A stretch of DNA of 64,000 nucleotides from Chromatiaceae bacterium (GTDB lineage Bacteria; Pseudomonadota; Gammaproteobacteria; Chromatiales; Chromatiaceae), in the NCBI GenBank assembly GCA_024235395.1, contig JACKMK010000002.1:62001-126000 (forward strand), written 5' to 3'. Below the pieces are notes generated by a model that worked only from the letters and a program-made list of their open reading frames with translations, had not been told where the DNA came from and searched no databases. This document shows positions 24,676-33,216 of this stretch, in pieces; within the stretch, counting starts at the first letter, position 1; each line of letters opens with the position of its first letter. The translations under genes were made by a program, and so were the position numbers.

Positions 24676-24710
24676 AAAGGCTTGGCTCTTCAGGGCTGAG
24701 CCTTTTTGTT
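24676..24710 (+). terminator. Terminator after tRNA-Arg
   Basis: Stem AGGCTTGGC (24678-24686) with GCTGAGCCT (24695-24703), followed by TTTTTGTTTT. Nine base pairs, two of them G-T. A similar but weaker copy follows the displaced tRNA fragment at 25459. Confidence 0.75.
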
Positions 24711-24889
24711 TTCGAGGCCGACGCGTTCCAGCTCAAGGGACGGCCAAGCAGAACGCCAGACTATCAAACACCAGCCGAGCGATTTAACCCATGTGTTGCG
24801 TCGGCCGGTTGGATCCGCAGCCGCAAGCCGCCGTTATCGCTCAAGAATCACAATTCCGCGCTCCGCGTGGCGCTTTGTCGTTTCCTGGT

Positions 24890-25252
24890 TCAGTTGTCCG
24901 GAAAGAATGGGCTGATCGAAAAGTACAGCACCAGCCCCGCGACCAGGCTGTAGAGAATGATCTGCACGGGGTTCTCTTTCAGGTTCTGTAGAAAAGTGCG
25001 GTGTCGACCAGCGCTACGCAGGCTCTCGTACTCAGCGCGTTTGTCGCGGAAACGCTGTTCCTCGTAGTCAGCCAACAACGCCTTCGCACGGTCATACTGG
25101 TGTTCGCTCTTCAGCCAGATACCCGGGGCGGAGACGCCCCAGGGTCCAGCCTGCGTCTCGTAGAAAGCTATGTGGTGCTTCTCTAACAGGCCACGGATTT
25201 CCTGAATCTCGTCCTCGGGCGCATGGCGCAATTTGATCAGTAGCTTGGACAT
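24890..25252 (-). CDS. DUF6164 membrane-anchored protein
   Basis: 120 residues. N-terminal ferredoxin-like part, SKLLIKLRHAPEDEIQEIRG and LLEKHHIAFYETQAGPWGVS, then a charged linker and one C-terminal membrane helix (VQIILYSLVAGLVLYFSISP). Matches the DUF6164 type: a signal-transducing-like N-domain with a C-terminal anchor, cytoplasmic face. Weak ribosome-binding site. It lies alone between tRNA-Arg and the displaced tRNA 3' half. Function unknown. Confidence 0.75.
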   Translation of the reverse strand: MSKLLIKLRHAPEDEIQEIRGLLEKHHIAFYETQAGPWGVSAPGIWLKSEHQYDRAKALLADYEEQRFRDKRAEYESLRSAGRHRTFLQNLKENPVQIILYSLVAGLVLYFSISPFFPDN

Positions 25253-25458
25253 GTTCTGCAGAGATTGTCTTTTTGGGGAGCAACAGGCAACCCCGTTGGT
25301 GACCGAAGCAAGTCCCGGCGTGATCCCACTGATTCCTTCACTCAATGGCGGAGCTGGCAATGCCATTGCTCACATAGGGTCCGACACGCTTCGCCCATCC
25401 TGCGCCCTGGGACAAAGGGAAGCGGGTCGGCCCGGACCTGATACTCACGAAACGCGCG

Positions 25459-25504
25459 TACGAACCACGAGGTCGGGAGTTCGAATCTCTCCATGCGCGC
25501 CATT
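25459..25504 (+). repeat. Displaced 3' half of tRNA-Arg (pseudo-tRNA or attachment-site remnant)
   Basis: Matches 24624-24669 (anticodon through CCA) at an offset of 835 bp with two mismatches at the anticodon-stem end; the T arm, acceptor 3' strand and CCA are exact. Weaker similarity continues into the terminator region (ACAAAGGCTT). The 5' half is not recognisable, so no functional tRNA is made. Consistent with a tRNA-gene integration site left by an excised or decayed element, or with a broken tandem tRNA. Confidence 0.75.
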
Positions 25505-25915
25505 AAAGACAAAGGCTTAGCAATTGGCTCTGGGCTTTGTTTTCTGATTCCGCGTGTAGCCATCATGGATGTGACCGCCAACTTCGGCGCCCACAACCGC
25601 TCCCCGCACTTCGCCGGGTGCGCGGCCGTCAGGTCGGCGTAGCGCAGCACCATCGCGCATCCGGCCCGCCATCGCGTACCTGGAATACGCGCGACGGTGT
25701 CCTGGTCCGCACCTGCCGACTCGGTCGAGCGGACCGGATAACTGACCGCGCCAAAGGACCTTCAGATCGTCGCCGCCATTGGAAGGGTCCGGCCGCCCGT
25801 CACCACGCTGAGCGCGTTCGTGCGTTTCGGTCTCCGGCCGTGTCACCGGGCTCAAACGATCGCTAGACTTCGGGATACGTCCCACTTCCGGGCGATTCTG
25901 CTGGTGGATCTGATA
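25505..25915. other. Intergenic region, no gene seen
   Basis: About 410 bp between the tRNA fragment and the DUF502 gene. It starts with a degenerate copy of the tRNA terminator. No reading frame has a credible start or family. It presumably contains the DUF502 promoter. Confidence 0.4.
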
Positions 25916-26536
25916 ATGCTCAGCTTTTTCAAAACGACGGTGCTTGGGGGCATCGTTTTTCTGGTTCCCATCGTCATTTTCATTGCCATCGTCGACAAGG
26001 CGCTGCAGCTGACCGGTAAGCTCGCACAACCGGTAGCGGCGGCGCTGCCGGTCGACACGTTTGGCGGCGTGGCCATCGCCGAACTGGTCGCGTTGGCGAT
26101 CGTTGTCGTCGTCTGTTTCCTCGCCGGCCTCGCGGCACGGTCGCCGGCCGCGAAAAGAGCGGTTAACTCCCTGGAGGCCAACGTACTGGATCACGTTCCC
26201 GCGTATGCGCTCATGAAGGCCAAGGCGGGCAGCGTGCTCACGCCCGACGATACGCGGGACCTGGCACCGGTACTGGTCAGGTTCGATGATTCCTGGCAGC
26301 TGGGCTTCGAAGTGGAGTCGCTGGACGGGGAAAAGTGCCTTGTCTATCTGCCAGGTGCGCCGGATCCCTGGTCGGGGTCGGTCTGTGCGGTGGCCCGGGG
26401 TCGCGTGACGCCACTCGATGTCACTATCAAGGATGCCAGCAATCTGATGAAACGCCTCGGCAAGGGCGCGACACAAAGCCTGAAAGAGCTACTGAAGCAA
26501 TCAGAGGAGAGCGGTGCAGCGTCGTCGCATCCGTAA
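25916..26536 (+). CDS. DUF502 membrane protein
   Basis: 206 residues. Two N-terminal membrane helices (about 5-27 and 55-75) with the family pattern MLSFFKTTVLGGIVFLVPIV, then a soluble domain containing LVRFDDSWQLGFEVES and VYLPGAPDPWSGSVCAV. DUF502 proteins are inner-membrane proteins of unknown role. The ATG at 25916 was chosen because homology begins there; a GTG four codons upstream is possible. Confidence 0.85.
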   Translation: MLSFFKTTVLGGIVFLVPIVIFIAIVDKALQLTGKLAQPVAAALPVDTFGGVAIAELVALAIVVVVCFLAGLAARSPAAKRAVNSLEANVLDHVPAYALMKAKAGSVLTPDDTRDLAPVLVRFDDSWQLGFEVESLDGEKCLVYLPGAPDPWSGSVCAVARGRVTPLDVTIKDASNLMKRLGKGATQSLKELLKQSEESGAASSHP

Positions 26537-26807
26537 TTCCCGCGAGGGGGTTGTTCGCAGTCGCGACGGGCCAAAAACAACACGGGCCGGCGACAAAGTC
26601 CCACGGGTGACGGAGCTTCCGATGCAAGGTTCAGAAACGGCAATACTATGGCCTATGAAACCAACCGCTCCCGCGAGCAGCGGGAAGATGCTGGCGCATC
26701 GATGATGCGCGGGTCGACCATGCGCAGCACAGCCCGACCGGACGAATCACATGACCTGCCGCTGACAGGGTCGTCCGTTCGGACAGGGGGTAACCGGTTG
26801 CCTGGCG

Positions 26808-27251
26808 CTATGGCTTCAAATAGGCGTAGCCCTCTTTGATCTGCAGTCGCGCGATCTCAGACAATCCCGAAGGCACTATGCTTGCTTCGTCTACGACGCG
26901 TTCCTTCGCAAGCTGTCTTGCGCCGAGCGTCGCCGCGCATACCTTGAAGGCGACGCCTTTGGCCGCCAATTCCATGACCGCCGCGTCATAGGGGTTGCCC
27001 CGTCCGTCTTCGGCGCCGTTGAGCAGGAAGTCTATCCCGGGTCCGAAAGCCACGATAACAATCCTCGCGCCAGGGCTATCGTCGAGATAGGAGTTGGCGA
27101 GCATGAGCGCCCATCTCGCATTGCGCGCCTCATCGATGTGGAAAACCATCTTCTCCCAGCCCTCGCCCGGCTCGTCTGCACAGGCGGCAGACGCCAATCC
27201 CAGCATCAGCACAACGAGTACGATTTGCTGCACCTGTCTTTGCGTGTTCAT
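26808..27251 (-). CDS. Secreted DsrE-like protein
   Basis: 147 residues with a signal peptide (NTQRQVQQIVLVVLMLGLA through SAACADEP), so the DsrE-like domain is periplasmic. The core reads KMVFHIDEARNARWALMLAN, VIVAFGPGIDFLL, and VAFKVCAATLGARQLAKERV with a single conserved cysteine. GGAGGAT precedes the ATG. Downstream of an alpha/beta hydrolase-TlpA fusion (33-bp gap), so the pair may handle thiols or disulfides in the periplasm (inference). Confidence 0.85.
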   Translation of the reverse strand: MNTQRQVQQIVLVVLMLGLASAACADEPGEGWEKMVFHIDEARNARWALMLANSYLDDSPGARIVIVAFGPGIDFLLNGAEDGRGNPYDAAVMELAAKGVAFKVCAATLGARQLAKERVVDEASIVPSGLSEIARLQIKEGYAYLKP

Positions 27252-27284
27252 TTTCGCATCCTCCATACCGGCGGCATTTCACCG

Positions 27285-28541
27285 TCAGTGGCCGTTGAGC
27301 AGTGATTTCAGTGTGCCGATCACCGCAGGATCGTCCCAGTCGATTGCAGCATTCACGCCATACCGGATATTCCCTTCCGGATCGATAATGAACGTCGACG
27401 GATATGAGACGACGTTCCATTGCCGCGCGAACTGGCCGTCGCGATCCAGCAGCACGGGAAAATCGACTCTCACCCTTTCCATGAACGACTGGATATCGGC
27501 GATGTTTTCGGCGTAATTGATGGATATCAGTTCGAAGGGAAGACCAGCCATTTTGCTGCGCAGGCGATTCAACGAAGGTATCTCTTCGACGCAGGGCGGG
27601 CACCAGGTGGCCCAGAAGTTGATCAGCGTCACCTTGCCCGTGAAGTTCTCCCTTACGACGTTGTGGCCAGCAGTATCCGGCAACGCGATGGGGACCGGGT
27701 CAACACCACCCCGGAAGGGCTTCAGGGCAACATCGATACCACTCTTGACGGATACCCCGGCATCAAGCGCGACGGGTTGGGCCGGAAGGGGATGCCCCTC
27801 CAACAATGTCAGCATCCGGCTTACCTTCGCCGGCAACAGTGCCAGCTGCTCGGACATCGCGACGGTCGGTGGATCCTGATAGAAGAAACCCATCATGTCC
27901 GGTACGACTTGTGTGTACACGGGGTTGCCGTGTTGCTGCAACTTCTCCAGCAGCGTCGGCAGCTGGCTGAAGATCGCACTGCCCTTTGTCTGATAGATCA
28001 ACATGGGGACATTGCTTGCCGAGACGATGGGAAGATACTCCGGCAGTTCACCCAGTGGAGGTATGGAGGCGTAGGTATAGGGTGAAAACAGAATGGCGCC
28101 CAGCAAGCCCGGATCATTCTGCCTGCGCAGTTGCCAGCCGCGGGCACCCAGCAACGCCACCACGGATCCATACGAATCCCCGGCAACCACAACCCTTTTC
28201 CCCGTGCTGTCGTGGGCAAACTCGATCATGTCCGCTGCGAAACTTCCGTCCAGTTGCCTGATCGATTCGGTCCCGTTCGGCATGAACAGGGATTCCGGGA
28301 TGTTGCTCAACCAGACCTCGATCCCCTCTCGGGCAAGTCCCGCGGCCAGCGAGCGGTGGTTGCCGCGAAATCCGTATTCCGGCGCAAACCACACGATCAG
28401 GTACCGGCCATCGGCAGGGAATCGCTCGGCGGTCAGCTCTTCCCCGGAGGGCGTCGGTACGAGGATGTCATCGGCGTGACACTCGGCGCTCGCGCAAACG
28501 ACAAACAACAACAACCTGAGACTCAACGAAGGTGAGGTCAT
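27285..28541 (-). CDS. Alpha/beta hydrolase-TlpA thioredoxin fusion, secreted
   Basis: 418 residues. Signal peptide about 1-23. The N-terminal domain (about 40-240) is an alpha/beta-hydrolase fold with nucleophile elbow AGDSYGS (Ser123). The C-terminal domain (about 285-418) is a TlpA/ResA thioredoxin with FWATWCPPC (Cys314, Cys317) and the cis-Pro loop VSYPSTF. Fusing a hydrolase with a disulfide reductase is unusual. Operon with the secreted DsrE-like gene. Start chosen for the signal peptide; the ribosome-binding site is weak. Confidence 0.8.
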   Translation of the reverse strand: MTSPSLSLRLLLFVVCASAECHADDILVPTPSGEELTAERFPADGRYLIVWFAPEYGFRGNHRSLAAGLAREGIEVWLSNIPESLFMPNGTESIRQLDGSFAADMIEFAHDSTGKRVVVAGDSYGSVVALLGARGWQLRRQNDPGLLGAILFSPYTYASIPPLGELPEYLPIVSASNVPMLIYQTKGSAIFSQLPTLLEKLQQHGNPVYTQVVPDMMGFFYQDPPTVAMSEQLALLPAKVSRMLTLLEGHPLPAQPVALDAGVSVKSGIDVALKPFRGGVDPVPIALPDTAGHNVVRENFTGKVTLINFWATWCPPCVEEIPSLNRLRSKMAGLPFELISINYAENIADIQSFMERVRVDFPVLLDRDGQFARQWNVVSYPSTFIIDPEGNIRYGVNAAIDWDDPAVIGTLKSLLNGH

Positions 28542-28676
28542 CTTGTTCGGCTGTTGTCCGCATCCGGGGCCCACAGGCCAAGGTGCAGGTCGTCGGGGCT
28601 GCCCTTGCGATTCAAGCGTGACTCCAGGTGGTACATTGACGATTGATTCGCTCTGGAGTGAGGTATCTCCGGGCTT

Positions 28677-29048
28677 TCAGGCCTGATCACTGTCGTACTC
28701 GGTAAAGAACCGCCGCGATTCCTGAAAGTCGACAAACTCACGCTGCGCCGCTTCCATCTGTCGTGTGAGTTGTTGAAATTCCTCGTCGTCGAGCAGCTCG
28801 GCAACGTCGCGTCCCGACTGCCAGAGGATCTCCAGGACACCGTCGAAGGGGTGTCTTGCGCCGCGTTCCTGTTGAAGCACCTTGTTCGCGTCGATGTCGA
28901 GTGTGAGGTTCTTTTTTACACCGGCCGTCAGCGACAGGCCGAGCATTCTGTCGAGGAGGTCGTTGAATTCGGCGCCGTGCCAAAACGCGCGGAATGCCTC
29001 GATGGAAACATCTTCCTTACGTTTCATACAGTGGATGAATCGAATCAC
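28677..29048 (-). CDS. EthD-domain-like dimeric alpha/beta-barrel protein
   Basis: 123 residues, GTG start with AAGGAG eight bases upstream. IRFIHCMKRKEDVSIEAFRA and FWHGAEFNDLLDRM match the start of EthD-type ferredoxin-fold proteins; DGVLEILWQSGRDVAELL is the second half. Such small proteins act on or bind hydrophobic or quinone-like ligands; no specific function can be named. Confidence 0.7.
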   Translation of the reverse strand: MIRFIHCMKRKEDVSIEAFRAFWHGAEFNDLLDRMLGLSLTAGVKKNLTLDIDANKVLQQERGARHPFDGVLEILWQSGRDVAELLDDEEFQQLTRQMEAAQREFVDFQESRRFFTEYDSDQA

Positions 29049-29528
29049 GATCCAGGCTCCTTCTTGGGGATATGTCCGGGTTCAAGATTAGCTCCCAACT
29101 CAAGGTCGGGCGAGGGTCTGCGTAATCCGGGGGCGCGCTGTTCCGACTTCGCGGTGAAATCTCGCCGTCGATGCGTGCCGAAAATCGGAGCCTCCATTCC
29201 CATCGGCCGACAGGCGGCCGCGCCGGACCCGTCAGGCACAGAGTGCGGTCTGCCGACGGTCGGGGAGGTGGACGATTTCGTGCGTCCAGTGAATTCCACC
29301 AGCTCGGAGCGCGGCGATTTCCCGGACCGCCGCTTTCGATGTTCGGCTGAGTGTCGGGTGTTCGCGGGTAAGAAATTGAAATCGGGGATTTATTTCTACA
29401 GCTAACCCGGTCCCTGGGAAACCTGCGCATCTTGTGTGGAAATGGGCAGACGACCACGGGGCCGGAACTATTCGGCGTTCCCTGGCTCTGAGTTAGCACC
29501 TTCAACAGGGAGTGCCTATACTCGTTGC
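29049..29528. other. Intergenic region ending in the copper-operon promoter
   Basis: About 480 bp between the EthD-like gene (minus) and the copper island (plus). Frames crossing it have no credible starts. Its last 36 bp hold the promoter candidate described next; nothing else was recognised. Confidence 0.4.
29493..29522 (+). promoter_or_regulatory. MerR/CueR-type promoter candidate of the copper island
   Basis: TTAGCA (29493-29498) and TATACT (29517-29522) separated by 18 bp, with an imperfect dyad in the spacer, GCACCTTC and GGGAGTGC (29496-29515). A long spacer filled by a dyad is the hallmark of MerR-family metal-responsive promoters. The start codon at 29529 lies where transcription would begin, so the first gene could be leaderless. 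No merR-type gene is in the window. Confidence 0.4.
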
Positions 29529-29927
29529 ATGTTCAGGAAGACGAACAAGGTGCTGATTGCCCTGCTCGTTTTGCTGGTCGGTATCGGCCCGATCGGCGGC
29601 GTCATGGCGGGTTCGCATACCTGTGCCCCTAACGCCGGGCAGGCAGCCATGGTGGCCCACAGCATGGTCCACGGCCATCATGAGCGTCTGACGGATACGA
29701 GCGATACCTACGATGCGTCACAGTCACCACAGGACTGCGACGGTTGTGACAAAGACTGTTGTCAGGGTGGTGTCTGCAAGATGGGGCACTGCGCCGGCAC
29801 CGCAATTGTGTTGGATACATCGCCAATGCTCGCGTTCGAGCAGTTTGCATCCAGTGAAGCCGCACTGACTGGCGACCGCCCGGTCGCCGGCATGCTCACC
29901 CCACCTCTCCGTCCCCCGCAAGCCTGA
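29529..29927 (+). CDS. Small secreted Cys/His-rich protein, copper-resistance associated
   Basis: 132 residues. Signal peptide or anchor FRKTNKVLIALLVLLVGIGP, then HTCAPNAGQAAMVAHSMVHG and a cysteine cluster CDGCDKDCCQGGVCKMGHC that could bind copper. First gene of the copper island, 98 bp before copA. No good ribosome-binding site before the ATG at 29529; an upstream ATG (29436) would give an unlikely N-terminus. Probably a periplasmic metal-binding protein; no named family. Confidence 0.7.
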   Translation: MFRKTNKVLIALLVLLVGIGPIGGVMAGSHTCAPNAGQAAMVAHSMVHGHHERLTDTSDTYDASQSPQDCDGCDKDCCQGGVCKMGHCAGTAIVLDTSPMLAFEQFASSEAALTGDRPVAGMLTPPLRPPQA

Positions 29928-30025
29928 CTTCCTTTCGCTGACTGAACGGCTGCCTGTTCAGCAGGCGGCTTTGTCCGGTGTGCCGGTGTATTCGCATCGC
30001 ACACAGCAACGAGGAAGTCGTATCT

Positions 30026-31909
30026 ATGTCGAAGATTCTTCTGCCTTCGCGTGGCAGTTTCTCACTCTCGCGTCGTCGCTTCGTCCAGGGTCTCGCCGCC
30101 GGTGGGGCGTTGCTGGGTATGGGCGTGAGCCCGCGTCCGAGCCAGGCCGACGTGCTGCGGGCACGGATGGGACCGCAGGTACTCTCGGGCACACGGTTTG
30201 ACCTCACTTACCGCCCGACGCCGGTCAATTTCACCGGCAAGGACCGTTTTGCCACCGCGATCAACGGCTCGGTGCCGGCGCCGGTCCTGCGCTGGAAAGA
30301 GGGCGACACCGTTACGCTGAACGTCACCAACCACCTTGCCGAGGACAGCTCGATCCATTGGCACGGAATCATCCTGCCGAGTTCGCAGGACGGTGTGCCG
30401 AATATCAGTGACGGGTTCAAAGGGATCAAGCCGGGCGAGACCTTTAGCTACCGGTTCACCGTCAGGCAGAGTGGCACTTACTGGTACCACAGTCATTCCG
30501 GATTTCAGGAGCAGACGGGCGCCTACGGCGCAATCGTTATCGATCCGAAGGAGCCAGAGCCCTTCTCCTACGACCGGGAATACGTGGTCGTGCTTTCGGA
30601 CTGGTCCGACGAAGACCCGCACGCGATCTACGCGAAGCTCAAGAAGCTGTCGCACTACTACAACTTCCGCGAACGTACCGTCGGCGAAGCGGTGGCCGAG
30701 CTCGAGGAAAAGGGCTGGAGCGGCTTCTGGGCGAACCGCGGCATGTGGAACGAGATGCGCATGTCGGACCGTGATATCTCGGATGTCACCGGCTACACCT
30801 ATACCTTCCTGATGAACGGCGTGACACCCGCCGATGGGTGGCTGGGCCTGTTCAGACGTGGCGAACGTATCAAGCTGCGGTTCGTCAATGCCGCGGCAAT
30901 GACCTTCTTCGACGTGCGTATTCCCGGCCTGAAGATGACGGTGGTCGCCGCCGACGGTCAGTACATCGAGCCGGTCACCGTCGACGAGTTCCGCATGGGC
31001 GTCGCCGAGACCTACGACGTGTTGGTCGAGCCGCACGATGATCGGGCCTACACCGTGTTCGCCCAGGCGATCGACCGCTCGGGGTACGCGCGAGGGACGC
31101 TTACGCCGGACGCATCGCTGGTTGCCGAGGTACCGTCGATGGACCCCGCACCGATCCTGACCCATGGCGACATGGGCATGGCAATGGACCACGGCATGCA
31201 CGGCATGGGGTCCATGGATCACAGTCCGGATGCCATGGCGGCCATGGATGACGCCAAGCCCGCCATGGGTGCGATGAAGTGTGGCGCCGCCATGATGTCG
31301 GGTATGGATCATGGGCAGCACAACATGACGGATGTGGGTCATGCCCAAGAGATGCCGATGGGGTCCGGTCCTGCCGGATACGGCAGTGCCGAACCCGTGA
31401 CCCATGACGAGGTGCGGATGGGGCCGCAGGTCGACATGCTTGCCGACGCGGCCCAGTACCGGCTCGACGATCCAGGCATTGGCCTGCGAAACAACGGACG
31501 CCGCGTGCTGACCTACGCAGACCTGTTCCGACTCGGACGTACAGATGACCCGCGCGAACCCGAGCGCGAGATCAATCTGCATCTGACCGGCAACATGAGT
31601 CGATACATGTGGTCGATGAACGGGATCAAGTTCGCGGATGCCGAACCTCTGCAGCTGAAGTATGGCGAGCGGGTGCGCATCAACCTGATCAACGACACGA
31701 TGATGAATCACCCGATCCATCTGCACGGCATGTGGAGCGACGTGGAGACCGGCGAGCCGGGAAAGATACCGCGCAAGCACACGGCGATCGTGCAGCCGGG
31801 CGCCATGCTCAGTTACCTGGTGACGGCGGATGCGATGGGCGGCTGGGCCTACCACTGCCATCTGCTTTATCACATGCCCGGCATGTTCCGCAAAGTCGTG
31901 GTCAGCTAA
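30026..31909 (+). CDS. copA: Copper resistance multicopper oxidase CopA
   Basis: 627 residues. Tat signal SLSRRRFVQGLAAGG. Copper-site motifs: SSIHWHG (about 110), TYWYHSHS (about 150), NHPIHLHGMW (about 570) and AYHCHLLYHMPGM near the end (type 1/trinuclear ligands). A Met/His-rich stretch of about 60 residues (MAMDHGMHGMGSMD and following) typical of PcoA/CopA lies at 385-450. Oxidises Cu(I) in the periplasm. GAGGAAG precedes the ATG. Confidence 0.95.
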   Translation: MSKILLPSRGSFSLSRRRFVQGLAAGGALLGMGVSPRPSQADVLRARMGPQVLSGTRFDLTYRPTPVNFTGKDRFATAINGSVPAPVLRWKEGDTVTLNVTNHLAEDSSIHWHGIILPSSQDGVPNISDGFKGIKPGETFSYRFTVRQSGTYWYHSHSGFQEQTGAYGAIVIDPKEPEPFSYDREYVVVLSDWSDEDPHAIYAKLKKLSHYYNFRERTVGEAVAELEEKGWSGFWANRGMWNEMRMSDRDISDVTGYTYTFLMNGVTPADGWLGLFRRGERIKLRFVNAAAMTFFDVRIPGLKMTVVAADGQYIEPVTVDEFRMGVAETYDVLVEPHDDRAYTVFAQAIDRSGYARGTLTPDASLVAEVPSMDPAPILTHGDMGMAMDHGMHGMGSMDHSPDAMAAMDDAKPAMGAMKCGAAMMSGMDHGQHNMTDVGHAQEMPMGSGPAGYGSAEPVTHDEVRMGPQVDMLADAAQYRLDDPGIGLRNNGRRVLTYADLFRLGRTDDPREPEREINLHLTGNMSRYMWSMNGIKFADAEPLQLKYGERVRINLINDTMMNHPIHLHGMWSDVETGEPGKIPRKHTAIVQPGAMLSYLVTADAMGGWAYHCHLLYHMPGMFRKVVVS

Positions 31910-31921
31910 GGAGTATCGGGA

Positions 31922-32623
31922 ATGAGAACAAGATGCTATGGCATGGCCGCGCTGGTGTTGTTGCCTGCTTTGACGCAAGCGGCTGGCAACGACGATCCGA
32001 TCCTGGCGAAGGTCATGATCAACCAACTCGAGATCCGATCCACCAACGGGCCCGACCCGCGCGTGCTCGAAGCCCAGGCATGGATCGGGCGGGACCTGAA
32101 CAAGCTGTGGCTGAAAGCGGACGTCGAGCATGTCGATGGCAAAACGGAGGAGGCCGAGGTGCAGGCGCTGTATAGCCGAGCCGTCGCGCCTTACTGGGAT
32201 CTGCAGGTCGGCTGGCGACATGACATCCGACCCAAGCCGGATCGTGACTGGCTGGCGATTGGTCTTGAGGGGCTTGCGCCGTACTGGTTCGAGATCGACG
32301 CCGCTGCTTTCATCGGCGAGAGCGGACAGGTCGGTGCACGCCTGGAAGCGGAGTACGAGTGGATGTTCACCCAGCGCTGGGTGTTGTCGCCAGAGATGAA
32401 AATCGATCTGCATACGAAGAACGATGAAGCTACCGGAACGGGCTCCGGCCTGTCCGACCTGGAGCTGGGGTTGCGCCTGCGTTATGAGATCCGCCGCGAG
32501 TTCGCGCCCTACATCGGCGTGAACTGGACCAGGAAGTTTGGCAACACGGCCGACTTCGCGCGTGCAGAGGGTGAAGATACCAATGATGTGCAATTCGTCG
32601 CCGGCGTACGCGCCTGGTTCTGA
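31922..32623 (+). CDS. copB: Copper resistance outer-membrane protein CopB
   Basis: 233 residues. Signal peptide (MRTRCYGMAALVLLPALTQA), then the CopB/PcoB barrel core: LEAQAWIGRDLNKLWLKADVE, PYWDLQVGWRHDIRPKPDR, WFEIDAAAFIG, ending with aromatic Phe as in beta-barrels. It lacks the Met-rich N-terminal extension seen in many CopB proteins. AAGGAG precedes the ATG; 12 bp after copA. Confidence 0.9.
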   Translation: MRTRCYGMAALVLLPALTQAAGNDDPILAKVMINQLEIRSTNGPDPRVLEAQAWIGRDLNKLWLKADVEHVDGKTEEAEVQALYSRAVAPYWDLQVGWRHDIRPKPDRDWLAIGLEGLAPYWFEIDAAAFIGESGQVGARLEAEYEWMFTQRWVLSPEMKIDLHTKNDEATGTGSGLSDLELGLRLRYEIRREFAPYIGVNWTRKFGNTADFARAEGEDTNDVQFVAGVRAWF

Positions 32624-32659
32624 TGGTGCGATATTGAAACCTTATGCGAGGTACCGATC

Positions 32660-33175
32660 ATGGCGTTGTTCAAGGTGACGCAGGTGACGAAACCGGTGCT
32701 GATGGTTGGCGCGATCATCGCCGCGACTGCCTGCGAACGCGAACAGCCGGATACGCAACCACGCTGGACGGATACAGCGGCACCGGCCGGGATCCCCGTC
32801 AAAATGCGCTGGTACACGGCCGAACAGGTTGACACCGGCGCGACCCTTTACGCGCAGCACTGCGCGAGCTGCCATAAACCCAACGCCGAGGGTACGCAGG
32901 ACTGGAAGACCCGCGACGCGAACGGCAGGTTGCCACCTCCACCGTTGAACGGAACTGCGCATACCTGGCATCACCCGCTCGAGATCTTGCGTACCGTTGT
33001 CCGGCGAGGCGGCGCGCCGGTCGGGGGCAGTATGCCGGCATTCGGCGACAAGCTGTCGTCGCAGGACATTGACGCGATCCTCGCCTGGGTACAGTCGCAC
33101 TGGTCGGACAAGATCTACGCCATCTGGCACGAGCGTGACCTCGCGGTCAGTGGTGGCATACAGGCCACCCGTTAG
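32660..33175 (+). CDS. Lipoprotein cytochrome c
   Basis: 171 residues. Lipoprotein-type signal (IIAATAC, Cys about 25) followed by a single haem motif CASCH near residue 70 and a distal Met in GGSMPAFGDKLSSQDIDAIL. One-haem class I cytochrome, periplasmic, lipid-anchored. Lies between copB and DUF411, so it may accept electrons during Cu(I) oxidation (inference). Confidence 0.85.
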   Translation: MALFKVTQVTKPVLMVGAIIAATACEREQPDTQPRWTDTAAPAGIPVKMRWYTAEQVDTGATLYAQHCASCHKPNAEGTQDWKTRDANGRLPPPPLNGTAHTWHHPLEILRTVVRRGGAPVGGSMPAFGDKLSSQDIDAILAWVQSHWSDKIYAIWHERDLAVSGGIQATR

Positions 33176-33216
33176 GCAGAAAGGGACATGCGATCCCTAT
33201 ACCAGGAGACATGACG

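Noticed and set aside
24591..25504. An intact genomic island at tRNA-Arg
   Set aside because: The segment between the repeats is only 835 bp, with one DUF6164 gene and no integrase.
30062..32593. Very long minus-strand open frame of 843 codons opposite copA/copB
   Set aside because: It mirrors the copA and copB coding strand; composition is that of an antisense frame in high-GC DNA, with no family-like motifs.
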